64,000 nt of DNA, taken from Amycolatopsis sp. 195334CR (GTDB taxonomy: Bacteria > Actinomycetota > Actinomycetes > Mycobacteriales > Pseudonocardiaceae). A program made the translations under genes and the position numbers. The notes under the pieces are model-generated. The model did no database searches. It worked only from the letters and a program-made list of their open reading frames with translations, and was not told where the DNA came from. How positions within the stretch are numbered: position 1 is the stretch's first letter; every line of letters begins with the position of its first letter. Shown one piece after another: positions 26,875-35,275 of the stretch. The DNA lies in NCBI RefSeq assembly GCF_017309385.1, contig NZ_JAFJMJ010000001.1, positions 1,240,001 to 1,304,000 of the forward strand. The letters are read 5' to 3'.

Positions 26875-27966
26875 CTATCCGGCCGCTCCCTGCGGGTGCT
26901 GCTCGATCACGTCCAGCACCTGGCGGGCGGTCACCGCGCCGATCACCCGGCCGTCGTCGTCGACCACCACGCCGAGGCTGGCCGGCGAGGACAGGGCCGC
27001 GTCCAGCGCGCCGCGCACCGGGGTGCCCTTCTGGTACAGCGAACCGCCTGCCACCAGGTCGGTCTCCGCCAGCTCACCGTCCACAGTGGAATTCGGTGGC
27101 AGCCAGCCGCGCGGCTCGCCCCGGTCGTTCACCGCGATCCGCCAGGTGGCGCCCTCACCGGGCACGCTGCCGACGTCGACCGTCTCGATCGGGTCGATCT
27201 GCACGGCTTCGGAGGTCAGGAAGGACAGGCCCCGGTACCCGCGGTCCTTGCCGACGAAGGAGGCGACGAAGTCGTCGACCGGGTGGCGCAGCACGTCCGA
27301 CGGCGTGCCGTACTGGGCGAGCTTGCCGCCCACCCGCATCACCGCGACCTTGTCGCCGAGGCGGACGGCTTCGTCGATGTCGTGCGTGACGAAGACGATG
27401 GTCTTGCCGAGCTGCTGCTGGAGGCGCAGCAGTTCGTCCTGCAGGCCCTCGCGCACGATCGGGTCCACCGCGGAGAACGGTTCGTCCATCAGCAGCACCG
27501 GCGAGTCGGCGGCGAGCGCCCGCGCCACGCCGACGCGCTGCTGCTGGCCACCGGAGAGCTGCGCCGGGTACCGCTTGCCCAGTTCGGTGGGCAGGCCGAC
27601 GGTCTCCAGCAGTTCGGCCGCGCGGTCGCGGGCCTTCGCCTTGCCCCAGCCGGACAGCAGCGGCACGGTGGCCACGTTGTCCAGCACCGTCCGATGTGGA
27701 AAGAGGCCGGCGTGCTGGATGACGTACCCGATGCCGCGGCGCAGTTGCGCGGGCGGCGAGTCGTTGACGTCCTTGCCGTCCAGCAGCACGGTGCCCGAGG
27801 TCGGCTCGACCATGCGGTTGATCATCCGCAGCGAAGTGGTCTTGCCGCAGCCGGACGGCCCGACGAACACGGTGATGGTGCCGTCCTCCACCGTGAGACT
27901 GAGGTTGTCGACCGCGACGGTCCCGTCCGGGTACTTCTTCGTCACGCCCTGGAACTCGATTGCCAC
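26875..27966 (-). CDS. Osmoprotectant ABC transporter ATPase with CBS domains (OpuCA/ProV-like)
   Basis: A 363-residue ATPase. Walker A is GPSGCGKTT (about 36-44), the Q-loop follows, the signature is LSGGQQQRVGVARAL and Walker B is LLMDEPFSAVD. The C-terminal 110 residues form a CBS-like region (VVVDDDGRVIGAVTARQVL near 335); in OpuA-type ATPases such domains sense ionic strength and gate transport. GTG 27966 with GGGAG 7 bases upstream was chosen; the open frame upstream is not conserved. First gene of the operon, divergent from the BpsA-like gene 94 bases away. Confidence 0.93.
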   Translation of the reverse strand: MAIEFQGVTKKYPDGTVAVDNLSLTVEDGTITVFVGPSGCGKTTSLRMINRMVEPTSGTVLLDGKDVNDSPPAQLRRGIGYVIQHAGLFPHRTVLDNVATVPLLSGWGKAKARDRAAELLETVGLPTELGKRYPAQLSGGQQQRVGVARALAADSPVLLMDEPFSAVDPIVREGLQDELLRLQQQLGKTIVFVTHDIDEAVRLGDKVAVMRVGGKLAQYGTPSDVLRHPVDDFVASFVGKDRGYRGLSFLTSEAVQIDPIETVDVGSVPGEGATWRIAVNDRGEPRGWLPPNSTVDGELAETDLVAGGSLYQKGTPVRGALDAALSSPASLGVVVDDDGRVIGAVTARQVLDVIEQHPQGAAG

Positions 27967-28047
27967 GTGGCACTCCCATCCCGACCCTGGAGGGTCCACA
28001 GGTCGGAAAACCCTAGCCCAGATCAATGCCGGCGGCACGGCATTCCA

Positions 28048-28053
28048 TATGTT
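28048..28053 (+). promoter_or_regulatory. -10 element of the BpsA-like gene (leaderless)
   Basis: TATGTT, close to the TATAAT consensus, lies 7 bases before GTG 28061, the leaderless arrangement. No convincing -35 is seen. Confidence 0.45.
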
Positions 28054-28060
28054 GTGCGTC

Positions 28061-29437
28061 GTGAGTTCACTGAACGAGGTCCTGGCGTCCCACGGGGTGC
28101 ACCAGCGTCCGCTGCGCACGGCGCTCGCCCTGCTCGGGGACGGCTGGATCCGGTTCGACGAGCTGATCCGGCGGGCCGCGGCACCGCGCCGGAGTGTGGA
28201 GGAACTACTGGATTCGCTCGGTGCCGACCTCGAACGCGACGGGGACGCGGTCCGGCTGCGGCCGTCCGCATCGGCGCGGTACGCGGAATTCCGGCCACGC
28301 ACCGAGAAATCCGCCCCCGACCTGCTGGCGGAGATGACGCGGCTGATCGAGCGCGTGCCGCCGCCGCTGCCCGCGCTGGACCACGTCCAGGCCACCGCGG
28401 AAACCGTGGTGCGCCGCGCGGTGTGGCTCGACGCACAGTACGAACTCGGCAGGCTGCTCTTCCTCGGTGACCACGACCTCACCTCGCTCGCCGTGCACCG
28501 GCTGCGGCCGGACGCCGAGTTGACCGTGGTCGACCTCGACGAGCGCGTGCTGGCCTATGTGGAGGAACACTCCGGCGGCGCGATCCGCACGCTGCACGCC
28601 GATCTGCGCGTCGGCCTGCCGCACGCCGTGGCCGGCAGCGCGGACCTGGTGTTCAGCGATCCGCCGTACACGCCCGAGGGCATGGGCCTGTTCGCCGCGC
28701 GCGGGGTGGAGGCGCTGGCGGACCCGCCGCTGGGCAGGCTGCTGCTGGCCTACGGGTACAGCCCGCGGCACCCGGCGCTGGGCGCCCAGGTGCAGCAGGA
28801 ACTCCTGCGGCTGGGGCTGACCTTCGAGGCGATCCTGCCGGACTTCCACGCGTACCACGGCGCGCAGGCGATCGGCGCGGCCGCGGACCTGTACGTCTGC
28901 CAGCCGACCGCGAAGGCGCGCAAGCAGAAGGTCAAGCAGGGCATCTACACGCACGGGCCGCAGTCGGTGGAGTCCGCCGGCGCTTCGGCGGCCCTGATGG
29001 ACCGCGTGCGCGAGCTCGCCGAGCGGCCGTCGGTGGAAACGGCGCGCGCGGACTGGTCGAAGCCGATCAACGGCGAGGCGCTGGCCTTCGACCTGCGCGC
29101 GGACCCTGGCCCGTGGCTGCTGCGCGTCCTGCTGGCGGCCAACGCGCCCCGGCTGGCGGTCCTGGTGCCGAACTCGCACCCGGACCTGGTCAACGCCGAG
29201 GCCCAGGCCGCGCTGCACGACCTGGTCGGCCGGAAGTACCGGCTGAAGCTGCTGCGGAGCCTGCCGGACAACAAGCACGCGGTGGTGGTCGCCGATCTGG
29301 TCGACTCCCCCGCGGTGCCGCTGACCAGGGCGCACGCGCGCCTGGCCAACGTGCCGGGGGTACCGCTGGCGCTGCACCCGTACCGCCTGATCGACCTGCC
29401 CCGGCACGTGCTCCAGGACCTGCTGCCGACCCTCTGA
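28061..29437 (+). CDS. BpsA-like protein (branched-chain polyamine synthase family)
   Basis: A 458-residue protein with a class-I methyltransferase-like fold, matching the bis-aminopropyl spermidine synthase (BpsA, PF01861) family. Visible are a winged-helix-like N-terminus (about 1-80), the nucleotide-binding segment LFLGDHDLTSLAVHRL and DLDERVL (about 140-170) and the motif SDPPY near 205. BpsA of thermophilic archaea transfers aminopropyl groups to spermidine; what the actinobacterial relatives do is not established. GTG 28061 was chosen for its leaderless promoter; ATG 28049 is in frame. It diverges from the osmoprotectant importer. The frame is far longer upstream only because it is antisense to the ATPase. 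Confidence 0.78.
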   Translation: MSSLNEVLASHGVHQRPLRTALALLGDGWIRFDELIRRAAAPRRSVEELLDSLGADLERDGDAVRLRPSASARYAEFRPRTEKSAPDLLAEMTRLIERVPPPLPALDHVQATAETVVRRAVWLDAQYELGRLLFLGDHDLTSLAVHRLRPDAELTVVDLDERVLAYVEEHSGGAIRTLHADLRVGLPHAVAGSADLVFSDPPYTPEGMGLFAARGVEALADPPLGRLLLAYGYSPRHPALGAQVQQELLRLGLTFEAILPDFHAYHGAQAIGAAADLYVCQPTAKARKQKVKQGIYTHGPQSVESAGASAALMDRVRELAERPSVETARADWSKPINGEALAFDLRADPGPWLLRVLLAANAPRLAVLVPNSHPDLVNAEAQAALHDLVGRKYRLKLLRSLPDNKHAVVVADLVDSPAVPLTRAHARLANVPGVPLALHPYRLIDLPRHVLQDLLPTL

Positions 29438-29445
29438 AACGCCAA

Positions 29446-29476
29446 CGGGGTGCCACTCGACGCGAGCGGCACCCCG
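29446..29476. terminator. Hairpin between convergent BpsA-like gene and malic enzyme gene
   Basis: CGGGGTGCC (29446-29454) pairs with GGCACCCCG (29468-29476), continued after one mismatch by four more pairs around a 3-base loop. It sits 8 bases from one stop and 17 from the other, so it can act in both directions. Confidence 0.7.
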
Positions 29477-29493
29477 GTGGGCGAAAGCGCAAT

Positions 29494-30666
29494 CTAGGAG
29501 TCGACGCCGTCCTCACCGGCTGCCTTCGCGACGGCCGCGGCCACTTCGAGGGCGACCCGCGGGTCGAGCGGGCTCGGCACGATGCGGTCCGGGCCGAGGT
29601 CGTCCGAGGCGACCGCGACGATGGCGTCCGCGGCGGCGATCTTCATCCGTTCGGTGATCGCCCGCGCCCCCGAGTCGAGCGCGCCGCGGAACACACCGGG
29701 GAAGGCCAGCACGTTGTTGATCTGGTTCGGGAAGTCGCTGCGCCCGGTGGCCACGATCGAGGCGTACTTCGCCGCCACGTCCGGGTGGATCTCCGGGTCC
29801 GGGTTGGACAGTGCGAACACGATCGAGTCACCGGCCATGGTGGCCAGCAGCTCCTCCTCGATGGTGGAGCCGGACAGCCCGAGGAACACGTCGGCGCCCC
29901 GGATCGCCTCCGGCAGCCCGCCGGTGAGCCCGCTGGCGTTGGTCGACGAAGCCAGCCCCTGCTTCACCGCGTTCAGCCCGTCGCGGCCCTCGTGGATGAT
30001 GCCCTTGGAGTCCAGCACGGTGACCTCACCGATGCCGGCGGCCTGCAGGATCCGCGCGCAGGCCACGCCCGCCGCGCCGGCCCCGGAGATCACCACCCGC
30101 TGGTCGGCGAGGTTCTTGTCGAGCACCAGGTTCGCCCCGCGCAGCGCGGCCAGCGCCACGATCGCGGTGCCGTGCTGGTCGTCGTGCATGACCGGGCAGT
30201 CGAGCGCGGCCTTGAGCTTGTCCTCCAGCTCGAAGCAGCGCGGCGCGGCGATGTCCTCCAGGTTCACCGCGCCGTAGGACGGGCGCAGCCGGACCAGCGT
30301 CTCGACGATCTCGTCCACGTCGGTGGTGTTGAGCACCAGCGGGATCGAGTCCAGGTCGGCGAAGGTCTTGAACAGGACCGACTTGCCCTCCATCACCGGC
30401 AGCGAGGCGCTCGGGCCGATGTCGCCGAGGCCGAGCACCGCGGTGCCGTCGCTGACCACCACGACCAGCCGCTCGGCCCAGGTGTACTGCCTGGCGAGCG
30501 CGCGGTCCTCGGCGATGGCGCGGCTGACCTTGGCCACGCCGGGCGTGTAGGCGATCGACAGGTCACGCGCGACCGAGATCGGCCGCTGGGCGGCCACGGA
30601 GAGCTTGCCGCCTTCGTGACCGGTGAAGATCTCCTCGTCGGTCACCGGCGTGCTGTCTGCGTTCAT
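29494..30666 (-). CDS. NAD(P)-dependent malic enzyme
   Basis: A 390-residue malic enzyme that decarboxylates malate to pyruvate with reduction of NAD(P), linking the TCA cycle to pyruvate; cytosolic. N-terminal malic domain has AYTPGVA, SDGTAVLGLGDIG and NLEDIAAPRCFELE; the metal and substrate site shows HDDQHGT; the NAD domain has GAGAAGVACARIL (about 188-200). The phosphotransacetylase domain of MaeB-type fusions is absent. ATG 30666 was chosen by comparison with relatives; an in-frame ATG at 30681 is possible. It has a long unexplained upstream region. Confidence 0.94.
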   Translation of the reverse strand: MNADSTPVTDEEIFTGHEGGKLSVAAQRPISVARDLSIAYTPGVAKVSRAIAEDRALARQYTWAERLVVVVSDGTAVLGLGDIGPSASLPVMEGKSVLFKTFADLDSIPLVLNTTDVDEIVETLVRLRPSYGAVNLEDIAAPRCFELEDKLKAALDCPVMHDDQHGTAIVALAALRGANLVLDKNLADQRVVISGAGAAGVACARILQAAGIGEVTVLDSKGIIHEGRDGLNAVKQGLASSTNASGLTGGLPEAIRGADVFLGLSGSTIEEELLATMAGDSIVFALSNPDPEIHPDVAAKYASIVATGRSDFPNQINNVLAFPGVFRGALDSGARAITERMKIAAADAIVAVASDDLGPDRIVPSPLDPRVALEVAAAVAKAAGEDGVDS

Positions 30667-30681
30667 GGCTTTTCCCGTCAT

Positions 30682-31048
30682 GGTTCCGTCTTCACCGGAA
30701 ACCGAACCTTCGACTGGTGCGTAGGTCACTGGACTTTTCTCCCGGGACTTCGAACAGGGAAACGGCGGACGCCGTCCCTGAGTTGCTTGGGCTCCTCGAG
30801 CGCGGCTGTCCAGCGCGGTAGCGCCTACGACCGGGCGAGGCGTCCGTCGATGCCCGTGGTGAGGCTGCATCTGGTCCGGCTCCCCGGCGGGGGGAACCGC
30901 GGACGCGGCGGTCCGGACAGTGTGGCAGGCCGGTCCGTGGTTGTGGCCCCCTGGTGCGGTTGATGTCACATATTCAGGGGTTTTCCCTTGCCGGATCCCG
31001 TTTTAGCAAGACGTCCGTCCGGATTGGGAAGCCGGGGAAGCACTGGCC
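30682..31048. other. 367-bp intergenic region without a recognised gene
   Basis: Lies between the divergent malic enzyme and epimerase genes. On the malic strand it is a GC-rich, potentially structured leader. I looked for the conserved cores of TPP, cobalamin, SAM-IV and ydaO-type riboswitches and saw none. Near 30960-30980 an AT-richer patch (ATATT on either strand) could hold the malic enzyme promoter, giving a leader of about 300 bases. Confidence 0.4.
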
Positions 31049-31054
31049 TAAGCT
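31049..31054 (+). promoter_or_regulatory. -10 element of the epimerase gene (leaderless)
   Basis: TAAGCT followed by 7 bases and then ATG 31062. A weak TTGGGA at 31024-31029 is 19 bases upstream. Confidence 0.45.
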
Positions 31055-31061
31055 GTCGGCC

Positions 31062-31676
31062 ATGCAGGTGCGCCAGTTGGCCGTGCGGGATTGCTTCGAG
31101 TTCAACCCGCCCCAATTCCCCGACCACCGCGGGCTGTTCACCGCCCCGTTCCAGGAAGAGGTGTTCCGCGAAGCGGTCGGCCACCCGCTCCACCTCGCGC
31201 AGGTGAACTTCAGCACCTCGCGCCGCGGCACCATTCGCGGCATCCACTTCGCCGACACGCCGCCGGGCCAGGCCAAGTACATCCACTGCCCGCGGGGTGC
31301 CCTGCTCGACGTGGCGGTCGACCTCCGCGTCGGCTCGCCCACCTTCGGTGCCTGGGACGCGGTCCGGCTGGACGCCGGGAACCAGCGCTCGATCTACCTC
31401 GCGGAGGGCATCGGCCACAGCTTCATCGCGCTCGAGGACGACACCGCGATGACGTACCTGTGCTCCGTCGGCTTCAACCCGTCCGCCGAGCACGGCGTCA
31501 ACCCGCTCGACCCGGAACTCGGCCTGCCCTGGCCCACCGACCTGGAGCACATTCTGTCCGAAAAGGACCGGAACGCGCCGTCGCTGGCGCAGATGGCCGC
31601 CGAAGGCCGCCTGCCCACCTATGAAGCGTGCGTGGCGCGCTACGAGGAACTCCGCGGCGCTATTTCTTCCCAGTGA
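31062..31676 (+). CDS. dTDP-4-dehydrorhamnose 3,5-epimerase family protein
   Basis: A 204-residue cupin-fold epimerase of the RmlC/RfbC family, acting on dTDP-4-keto-6-deoxyhexoses for rhamnose or other deoxysugars. Conserved features: the start FEFNPPQFPDHRGLF, the catalytic His in RGIHF (near residue 65), KYIHCPRGALLDVAVDLRVGSPTFG, and YLAEGIGHSFIALEDD. Length is typical. It stands alone; rmlA, rmlB and rmlD are not in the window, so a role outside the standard rhamnose pathway is possible. The 3' end overlaps the convergent DUF4442 gene by 17 bases. Confidence 0.9.
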   Translation: MQVRQLAVRDCFEFNPPQFPDHRGLFTAPFQEEVFREAVGHPLHLAQVNFSTSRRGTIRGIHFADTPPGQAKYIHCPRGALLDVAVDLRVGSPTFGAWDAVRLDAGNQRSIYLAEGIGHSFIALEDDTAMTYLCSVGFNPSAEHGVNPLDPELGLPWPTDLEHILSEKDRNAPSLAQMAAEGRLPTYEACVARYEELRGAISSQ

Positions 31677-32136
31677 CCGGCTTCTGGGTGACCCAGATGG
31701 TGATCGTGGCGGTGACCACCGGTTTGCCCGCCTTGTCCCGGATCACCACCGGTACGGCCACCTCGGTTCCCTCGTCGCCGAACTCCGGGACCACCTCGAG
31801 TTCGGCCACCGCGGTCAGCCCGGTCTCCGCCTTCGCCACGTAGTCCACCGACATGCCCTTGGGCAGCCAGCGGTGCGTCGGCGGCACGGTCGCCTCGGCG
31901 AGCATGCCCATGGCGATCTCGGCGAGGTTGCACGCGGCGATCGCGTGGAAGGTCTTGAGGTGGTTGTGCACGCCCCACCACTTCGGCGCCGACACCTCGC
32001 ACCGGCCGGGCCGGAGGTCGCGGACGTGCGGCAGCACCGTGCGGAAGTACGGCACCCGCAGGCACATCGCGGCCGAGAAGAGCAGCTTGCCGCCCGGCCT
32101 GGCGGCCAGCGACCGCCACATCGGGTAGGTCCGCAC
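31660..32136 (-). CDS. DUF4442 hotdog-fold protein
   Basis: A 158-residue protein of the hotdog superfamily (DUF4442, distantly related to PaaI-type thioesterases), with RVPYFRTVLPHVRDLRPG, the core helix NHLKTFHAIAACNLAEIAMGM and a C-terminal beta strand ending TATITIWVT. Family members may hydrolyse acyl-CoA, but the substrate is unknown. GTG 32136 is chosen because GGAGGTGA lies 10 bases upstream. Divergent from the histidine phosphatase gene. Confidence 0.88.
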   Translation of the reverse strand: MRTYPMWRSLAARPGGKLLFSAAMCLRVPYFRTVLPHVRDLRPGRCEVSAPKWWGVHNHLKTFHAIAACNLAEIAMGMLAEATVPPTHRWLPKGMSVDYVAKAETGLTAVAELEVVPEFGDEGTEVAVPVVIRDKAGKPVVTATITIWVTQKPVTGKK

Positions 32137-32186
32137 GATCGGTTCACCTCCGTTGTTACTCGTCAGTAGCGAAGCACACCGGCGGC

Positions 32187-32192
32187 TATATT
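32187..32192 (+). promoter_or_regulatory. Strong -10 element of the histidine phosphatase gene (leaderless)
   Basis: TATATT, nearly the perfect -10 hexamer, lies exactly 7 bases before GTG 32200. There is no ribosome site, so translation is probably leaderless. Confidence 0.6.
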
Positions 32193-32199
32193 CCAACCC

Positions 32200-32784
32200 G
32201 TGGCACACCCCCTCTTCCTGCTCCGGCACGGCCAGACCGAGTGGTCGGCCCAGGGCAAGCACACCGGCCGAACCGATCTCCCGCTCACCGAAACCGGCCG
32301 CGAGCAGGCCAGATCCGCAGGTCGGGCGCTGGCCGGGCGGTTACCGGCCGAACCGGCCGACGTGCTGTCGAGCCCGCGGCAGCGCGCACTGGTCACCGCC
32401 GAACTCGCCGGGCTCGCCGTGTCCGAGGTCACCGAGGACCTCGCCGAGTGGGACTACGGCGACTACGAGGGCATCACCACCGACGAGATCCGCGAGACGG
32501 TGCCCGGCTGGACCGTCTGGTCGCACCCGATGCCGAACGGCGAGAGCGCCGAGCAGGTCACCGCGCGGGCCGACGGCGTGCTGACCCGGATCCGCGAACG
32601 GCTGGCCGAACGCCCGGTGGTGCTGGTCGGCCACGGGCACTTCAGCCGCGTGCTGGTGGCGCGCTGGCTCGACCTCGCGGCCACCGACGGCGTGCGGTTC
32701 GCCCTCGAACCCGCCGGGCTCACCGAACTCGGTGACGAACGCGGCGTCCCGCAGTTGCGTCACCTGAACATCCCGCCCAGCTGA
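32200..32784 (+). CDS. Histidine phosphatase family protein
   Basis: A 194-residue phosphoglycerate-mutase-like (histidine acid) phosphatase. The catalytic RHG motif is at LLRHGQTEW (residues 7-15), the acid and second-His region reads VVLVGHGHFSRVL (about 140-152), and SSPRQRALVTAE (about 57-68) binds phosphate. It removes phosphate from a small-molecule or protein substrate that cannot be named. It is followed 12 bases later by a GNAT gene, probably in one transcript. Confidence 0.9.
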   Translation: MAHPLFLLRHGQTEWSAQGKHTGRTDLPLTETGREQARSAGRALAGRLPAEPADVLSSPRQRALVTAELAGLAVSEVTEDLAEWDYGDYEGITTDEIRETVPGWTVWSHPMPNGESAEQVTARADGVLTRIRERLAERPVVLVGHGHFSRVLVARWLDLAATDGVRFALEPAGLTELGDERGVPQLRHLNIPPS

Positions 32785-32795
32785 GAGGAAAACCG

Positions 32796-33278
32796 TTGTC
32801 GCAGTTCACCATCCGTCGCGTCCAAGAGTCCGATGTGGACGCTGTGGTCGGTCTGGTCCACGACCTGGCCGAGTTCGAGAAGGCACCGGAGGAGTGCCAC
32901 CTGGAGGCCGCGCAGCTGCACACCGCGTTGTTCGGCGAGCGGCCGGCGGTGTTCGGGCACGTCGCCGAATCCGGTGGTGAGATCGCCGGCTTCACCCTGT
33001 GGTTCCTGAACTTCTCCACCTGGCGCGGGGTGCACGGCATCTACCTGGAGGACCTCTACGTGCGCCCGGAGCACCGCGGCACCGGGCTGGGCAAGGCGCT
33101 GCTCGCCACGCTCGCCGGGGAGTGCGTGCGGCAGGGGTACGGGCGCCTGGAGTGGTCCGTGCTGGACTGGAACCCGGCGGTGGAGTTCTACCGCGCGCTG
33201 GGCGCCGAACCGATGGACGAGTGGACCGTGCACCGGCTCGCCGACGAGCCGCTGCGCAAGCTGGCGGAGACGCTCTAG
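32796..33278 (+). CDS. Diamine/polyamine-type N-acetyltransferase (GNAT)
   Basis: A 160-residue GNAT close to the spermidine/spermine N1-acetyltransferase and thialysine acetyltransferase group: FEKAPEECHLEAAQL near residue 28, the acetyl-CoA loop YVRPEHRGTGLGKALL (about 89-104) and EWSVLDWNPAVEFYRALGA (about 118-136) are the hallmarks. It probably acetylates small amines. The TTG at 32796 is the start, with GAGAGGAA 5 bases upstream. Its stop overlaps the convergent membrane-protein gene by 4 bases. Confidence 0.88.
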   Translation: MSQFTIRRVQESDVDAVVGLVHDLAEFEKAPEECHLEAAQLHTALFGERPAVFGHVAESGGEIAGFTLWFLNFSTWRGVHGIYLEDLYVRPEHRGTGLGKALLATLAGECVRQGYGRLEWSVLDWNPAVEFYRALGAEPMDEWTVHRLADEPLRKLAETL

Positions 33279-33742
33279 CCTTCGCGACCGCGGCGGCGGC
33301 GTTCGGCATCGCGCTCGGACGCCTCCGCCTCGTCCTCGCCCTCGGCCATGCCCAGCACCCACGCGCGGGACGGGCGGCGGAACAGCAGCACCACCACGAC
33401 CAGGCCGCCGATGATCAGCGGGACCCCGTAGCCGGGACGGCCGGACGGGCCTGCGGTGTACCAGCCGATGCCGACCACCATCAGGGCCACCACCACCGAC
33501 GGCGAGCGCGCCCAGGTGCGCCCCAGCAGCAGGCCGATGCCGCAGGCCATGGTCCCGGCGCCCAGCACGGCGTAGTAGCCGGCCTCGGCGTAGATGTTGC
33601 TCGCCCTGGCCCCCTCCGCGCCGAAGGCGGTCACCAGCAGGACGACCGCGATGACCACCGAAGCCAGGCCGGGGATCGCGGTGAGCGCGCCGGCGAGGCG
33701 GACCTCACGCGGTGCCGGCTGGAGCTTGTCGGCGAACGGCAC
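33275..33742 (-). CDS. Hypothetical membrane protein with about four helices
   Basis: A 155-residue protein with predicted membrane helices at about residues 15-38, 53-72, 80-98 and 106-124, and a highly charged C-terminus (alternating Glu and Arg). No family recognised. GTG 33742 is supported by GGAAGGTG 8 bases upstream; codons further upstream in the frame do not look conserved. The function is unknown. Confidence 0.72.
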   Translation of the reverse strand: MPFADKLQPAPREVRLAGALTAIPGLASVVIAVVLLVTAFGAEGARASNIYAEAGYYAVLGAGTMACGIGLLLGRTWARSPSVVVALMVVGIGWYTAGPSGRPGYGVPLIIGGLVVVVLLFRRPSRAWVLGMAEGEDEAEASERDAERRRRGREG

Positions 33743-34044
33743 GTGAACTGCACCTTCCGTACGGCCGGAACGGGGCACGGAGCCGGTGCGGACGCTGCCG
33801 AACAACGTCCAATGGAGACGGGTGACCGTGCGTGAACACATTCGATGTTATGCCACCCGGTCGGCCGTTTTCGCCCGGGCGCCGCACGGGTCAAGATCTG
33901 GGTGTCGTCTGATGAGCCGGGCGGTCCCGGGGTGCACTTGTCACGACGAGCGTCGAGTCCACGCGCGATCGAGGAGGAGGCAGCCGGCACAGTGACGAGG
34001 CTCGCAGCTTCCCGCTGACGGTCGGAACGCGTGCGTTTCTGACC
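33743..34044. other. 302-bp divergent intergenic region
   Basis: Separates the membrane-protein gene and the lipid-kinase gene. Apart from their promoters I see no coding signal and no clear repeat in it. Confidence 0.4.
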
Positions 34045-34056
34045 TACCCTGCGGTA

Positions 34057-34983
34057 GTGCGCGCAGTGCTGATCGTCAACCCGCAGGCCACCGCGACCAC
34101 CCCCGGTGGTCGGGACGTGCTCGCGCACGCGCTGGCCAGCGAGGTGAAGCTCGACGTGGTCGAGACCGACTACCGCGGCCACGCGCTGGCCGTGGCCCGC
34201 TCGGCCGCCCGCGACGGCATCGAGCTGGTGGTCGCCCACGGCGGCGACGGCACGGTCAACGAGGTCGTCAACGGCTTGCTGGCGGACAACCACGGCGTGC
34301 CCGGCGGGGCGCACCGCGTGCCCGCGCTCGGTGTGGTGCCCGGTGGCTCGGCGAACGTGTTCGCCCGCGCGCTCGGCCTGCCCAGGGATCCGGTCGAGGC
34401 GACCTACCACCTGTTGCAGGCGATCGAGCACGAGCGCACCCGTCGCGTGGGGCTCGGCCTGGCCGACGGCCGCTGGTTCACCTTCAACGCCGGGCTCGGC
34501 TGGGACGCCGACGTGGTGGCCGGGGTGGAGAAGCGCCGCGGCAAGCGCGCCAGCCCGGCGCTCTACACCCGGATGGCGCTCACCTCCTACTTCCGCCCGC
34601 CGAACGGGCGCCCGCCGCTCACCGTGCGGGTGCCGGGTGCCGAACCGGCCGCGGTGCGCACCGCGTTCGTCTCCAACACCGATCCGTGGACCTATCTCGG
34701 GGACCGCCCGGTGCACCTGAACACCGAGTGCTCCTTCGACAGCGGGCTGGGATTGTTCGCGCTGCGGAGCATGGCCATGCCGACCGTGCTCAACCAGGCC
34801 AGGCAGGCGCTGCGCACGCGGAGCAGGCACCGGGGCAAGCGTTTGCTGCGTCACGATGACCTGGCGATAGTGCGCATAGACGCGGAAGAGCCGGTAAACT
34901 TCCAGGTGGACGGTGACCTGATGGGTCAGCGGAGCAGTGTGGAGTTTCTCAGCGTGCCGGATGTGCTGACGGTGATGGTGTGA
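34057..34983 (+). CDS. Diacylglycerol kinase family lipid kinase
   Basis: A 308-residue DAGK-catalytic-domain enzyme (DgkB/YegS-like) that phosphorylates a lipid such as diacylglycerol, at the inner membrane face. It starts with the nucleotide-binding VLIVNPQATATTPGG, then GGDGTVNEVVNGLL (about 68-81), and the GGSANVFARALG motif (about 97-108). The length fits the family. GTG 34057 is 6 bases after TACCCT (34045-34050), so it is probably leaderless. It lies just upstream of whiB1, as does a similar gene in mycobacteria. Confidence 0.9.
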   Translation: MRAVLIVNPQATATTPGGRDVLAHALASEVKLDVVETDYRGHALAVARSAARDGIELVVAHGGDGTVNEVVNGLLADNHGVPGGAHRVPALGVVPGGSANVFARALGLPRDPVEATYHLLQAIEHERTRRVGLGLADGRWFTFNAGLGWDADVVAGVEKRRGKRASPALYTRMALTSYFRPPNGRPPLTVRVPGAEPAAVRTAFVSNTDPWTYLGDRPVHLNTECSFDSGLGLFALRSMAMPTVLNQARQALRTRSRHRGKRLLRHDDLAIVRIDAEEPVNFQVDGDLMGQRSSVEFLSVPDVLTVMV

Positions 34984-35138
34984 CGGTCACCGCGGCCGGT
35001 GTCACGGGGCCGGTGATCGTGCGCGGCAAAGTGGTTGGTGCCGTTCGTCGACCGGAAACCTCCGTTCACCGCATCTCCCCTTCCGCCCAGCGGGCAGTTT
35101 CGGACTGAAACCGCAGGTCAGGCTAGTCGCCCGGCCGG

Positions 35139-35152
35139 GTGAGGTGACTCAC
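35139..35152. promoter_or_regulatory. CRP-like palindrome 1 upstream of whiB1
   Basis: GTGAGGTGACTCAC fits GTGA-N6-TCAC, the core of CRP-type (cAMP receptor protein) operators. It lies 124 bases before whiB1 and exactly 50 bases from a second copy. Binding is inferred. Confidence 0.55.
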
Positions 35153-35188
35153 CGATCCGCAGAAAACTCTTGTCGAAAACGGGTCTTC

Positions 35189-35202
35189 GTGAAAGCATTC
35201 AC
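35189..35202. promoter_or_regulatory. CRP-like palindrome 2 upstream of whiB1
   Basis: GTGAAAGCATTCAC also fits GTGA-N6-TCAC, and the flanks (C before, A after) nearly complete TGTGA-N6-TCACA. In M. tuberculosis, whiB1 is a known target of the CRP-family regulator Rv3676. Confidence 0.6.
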
Positions 35203-35275
35203 AAGCACCCCAAAAAACGACCGCCATGACGACTATGGCGCGGACTCCCGCGCCATCATGAAGGAGCTCAGTAAA

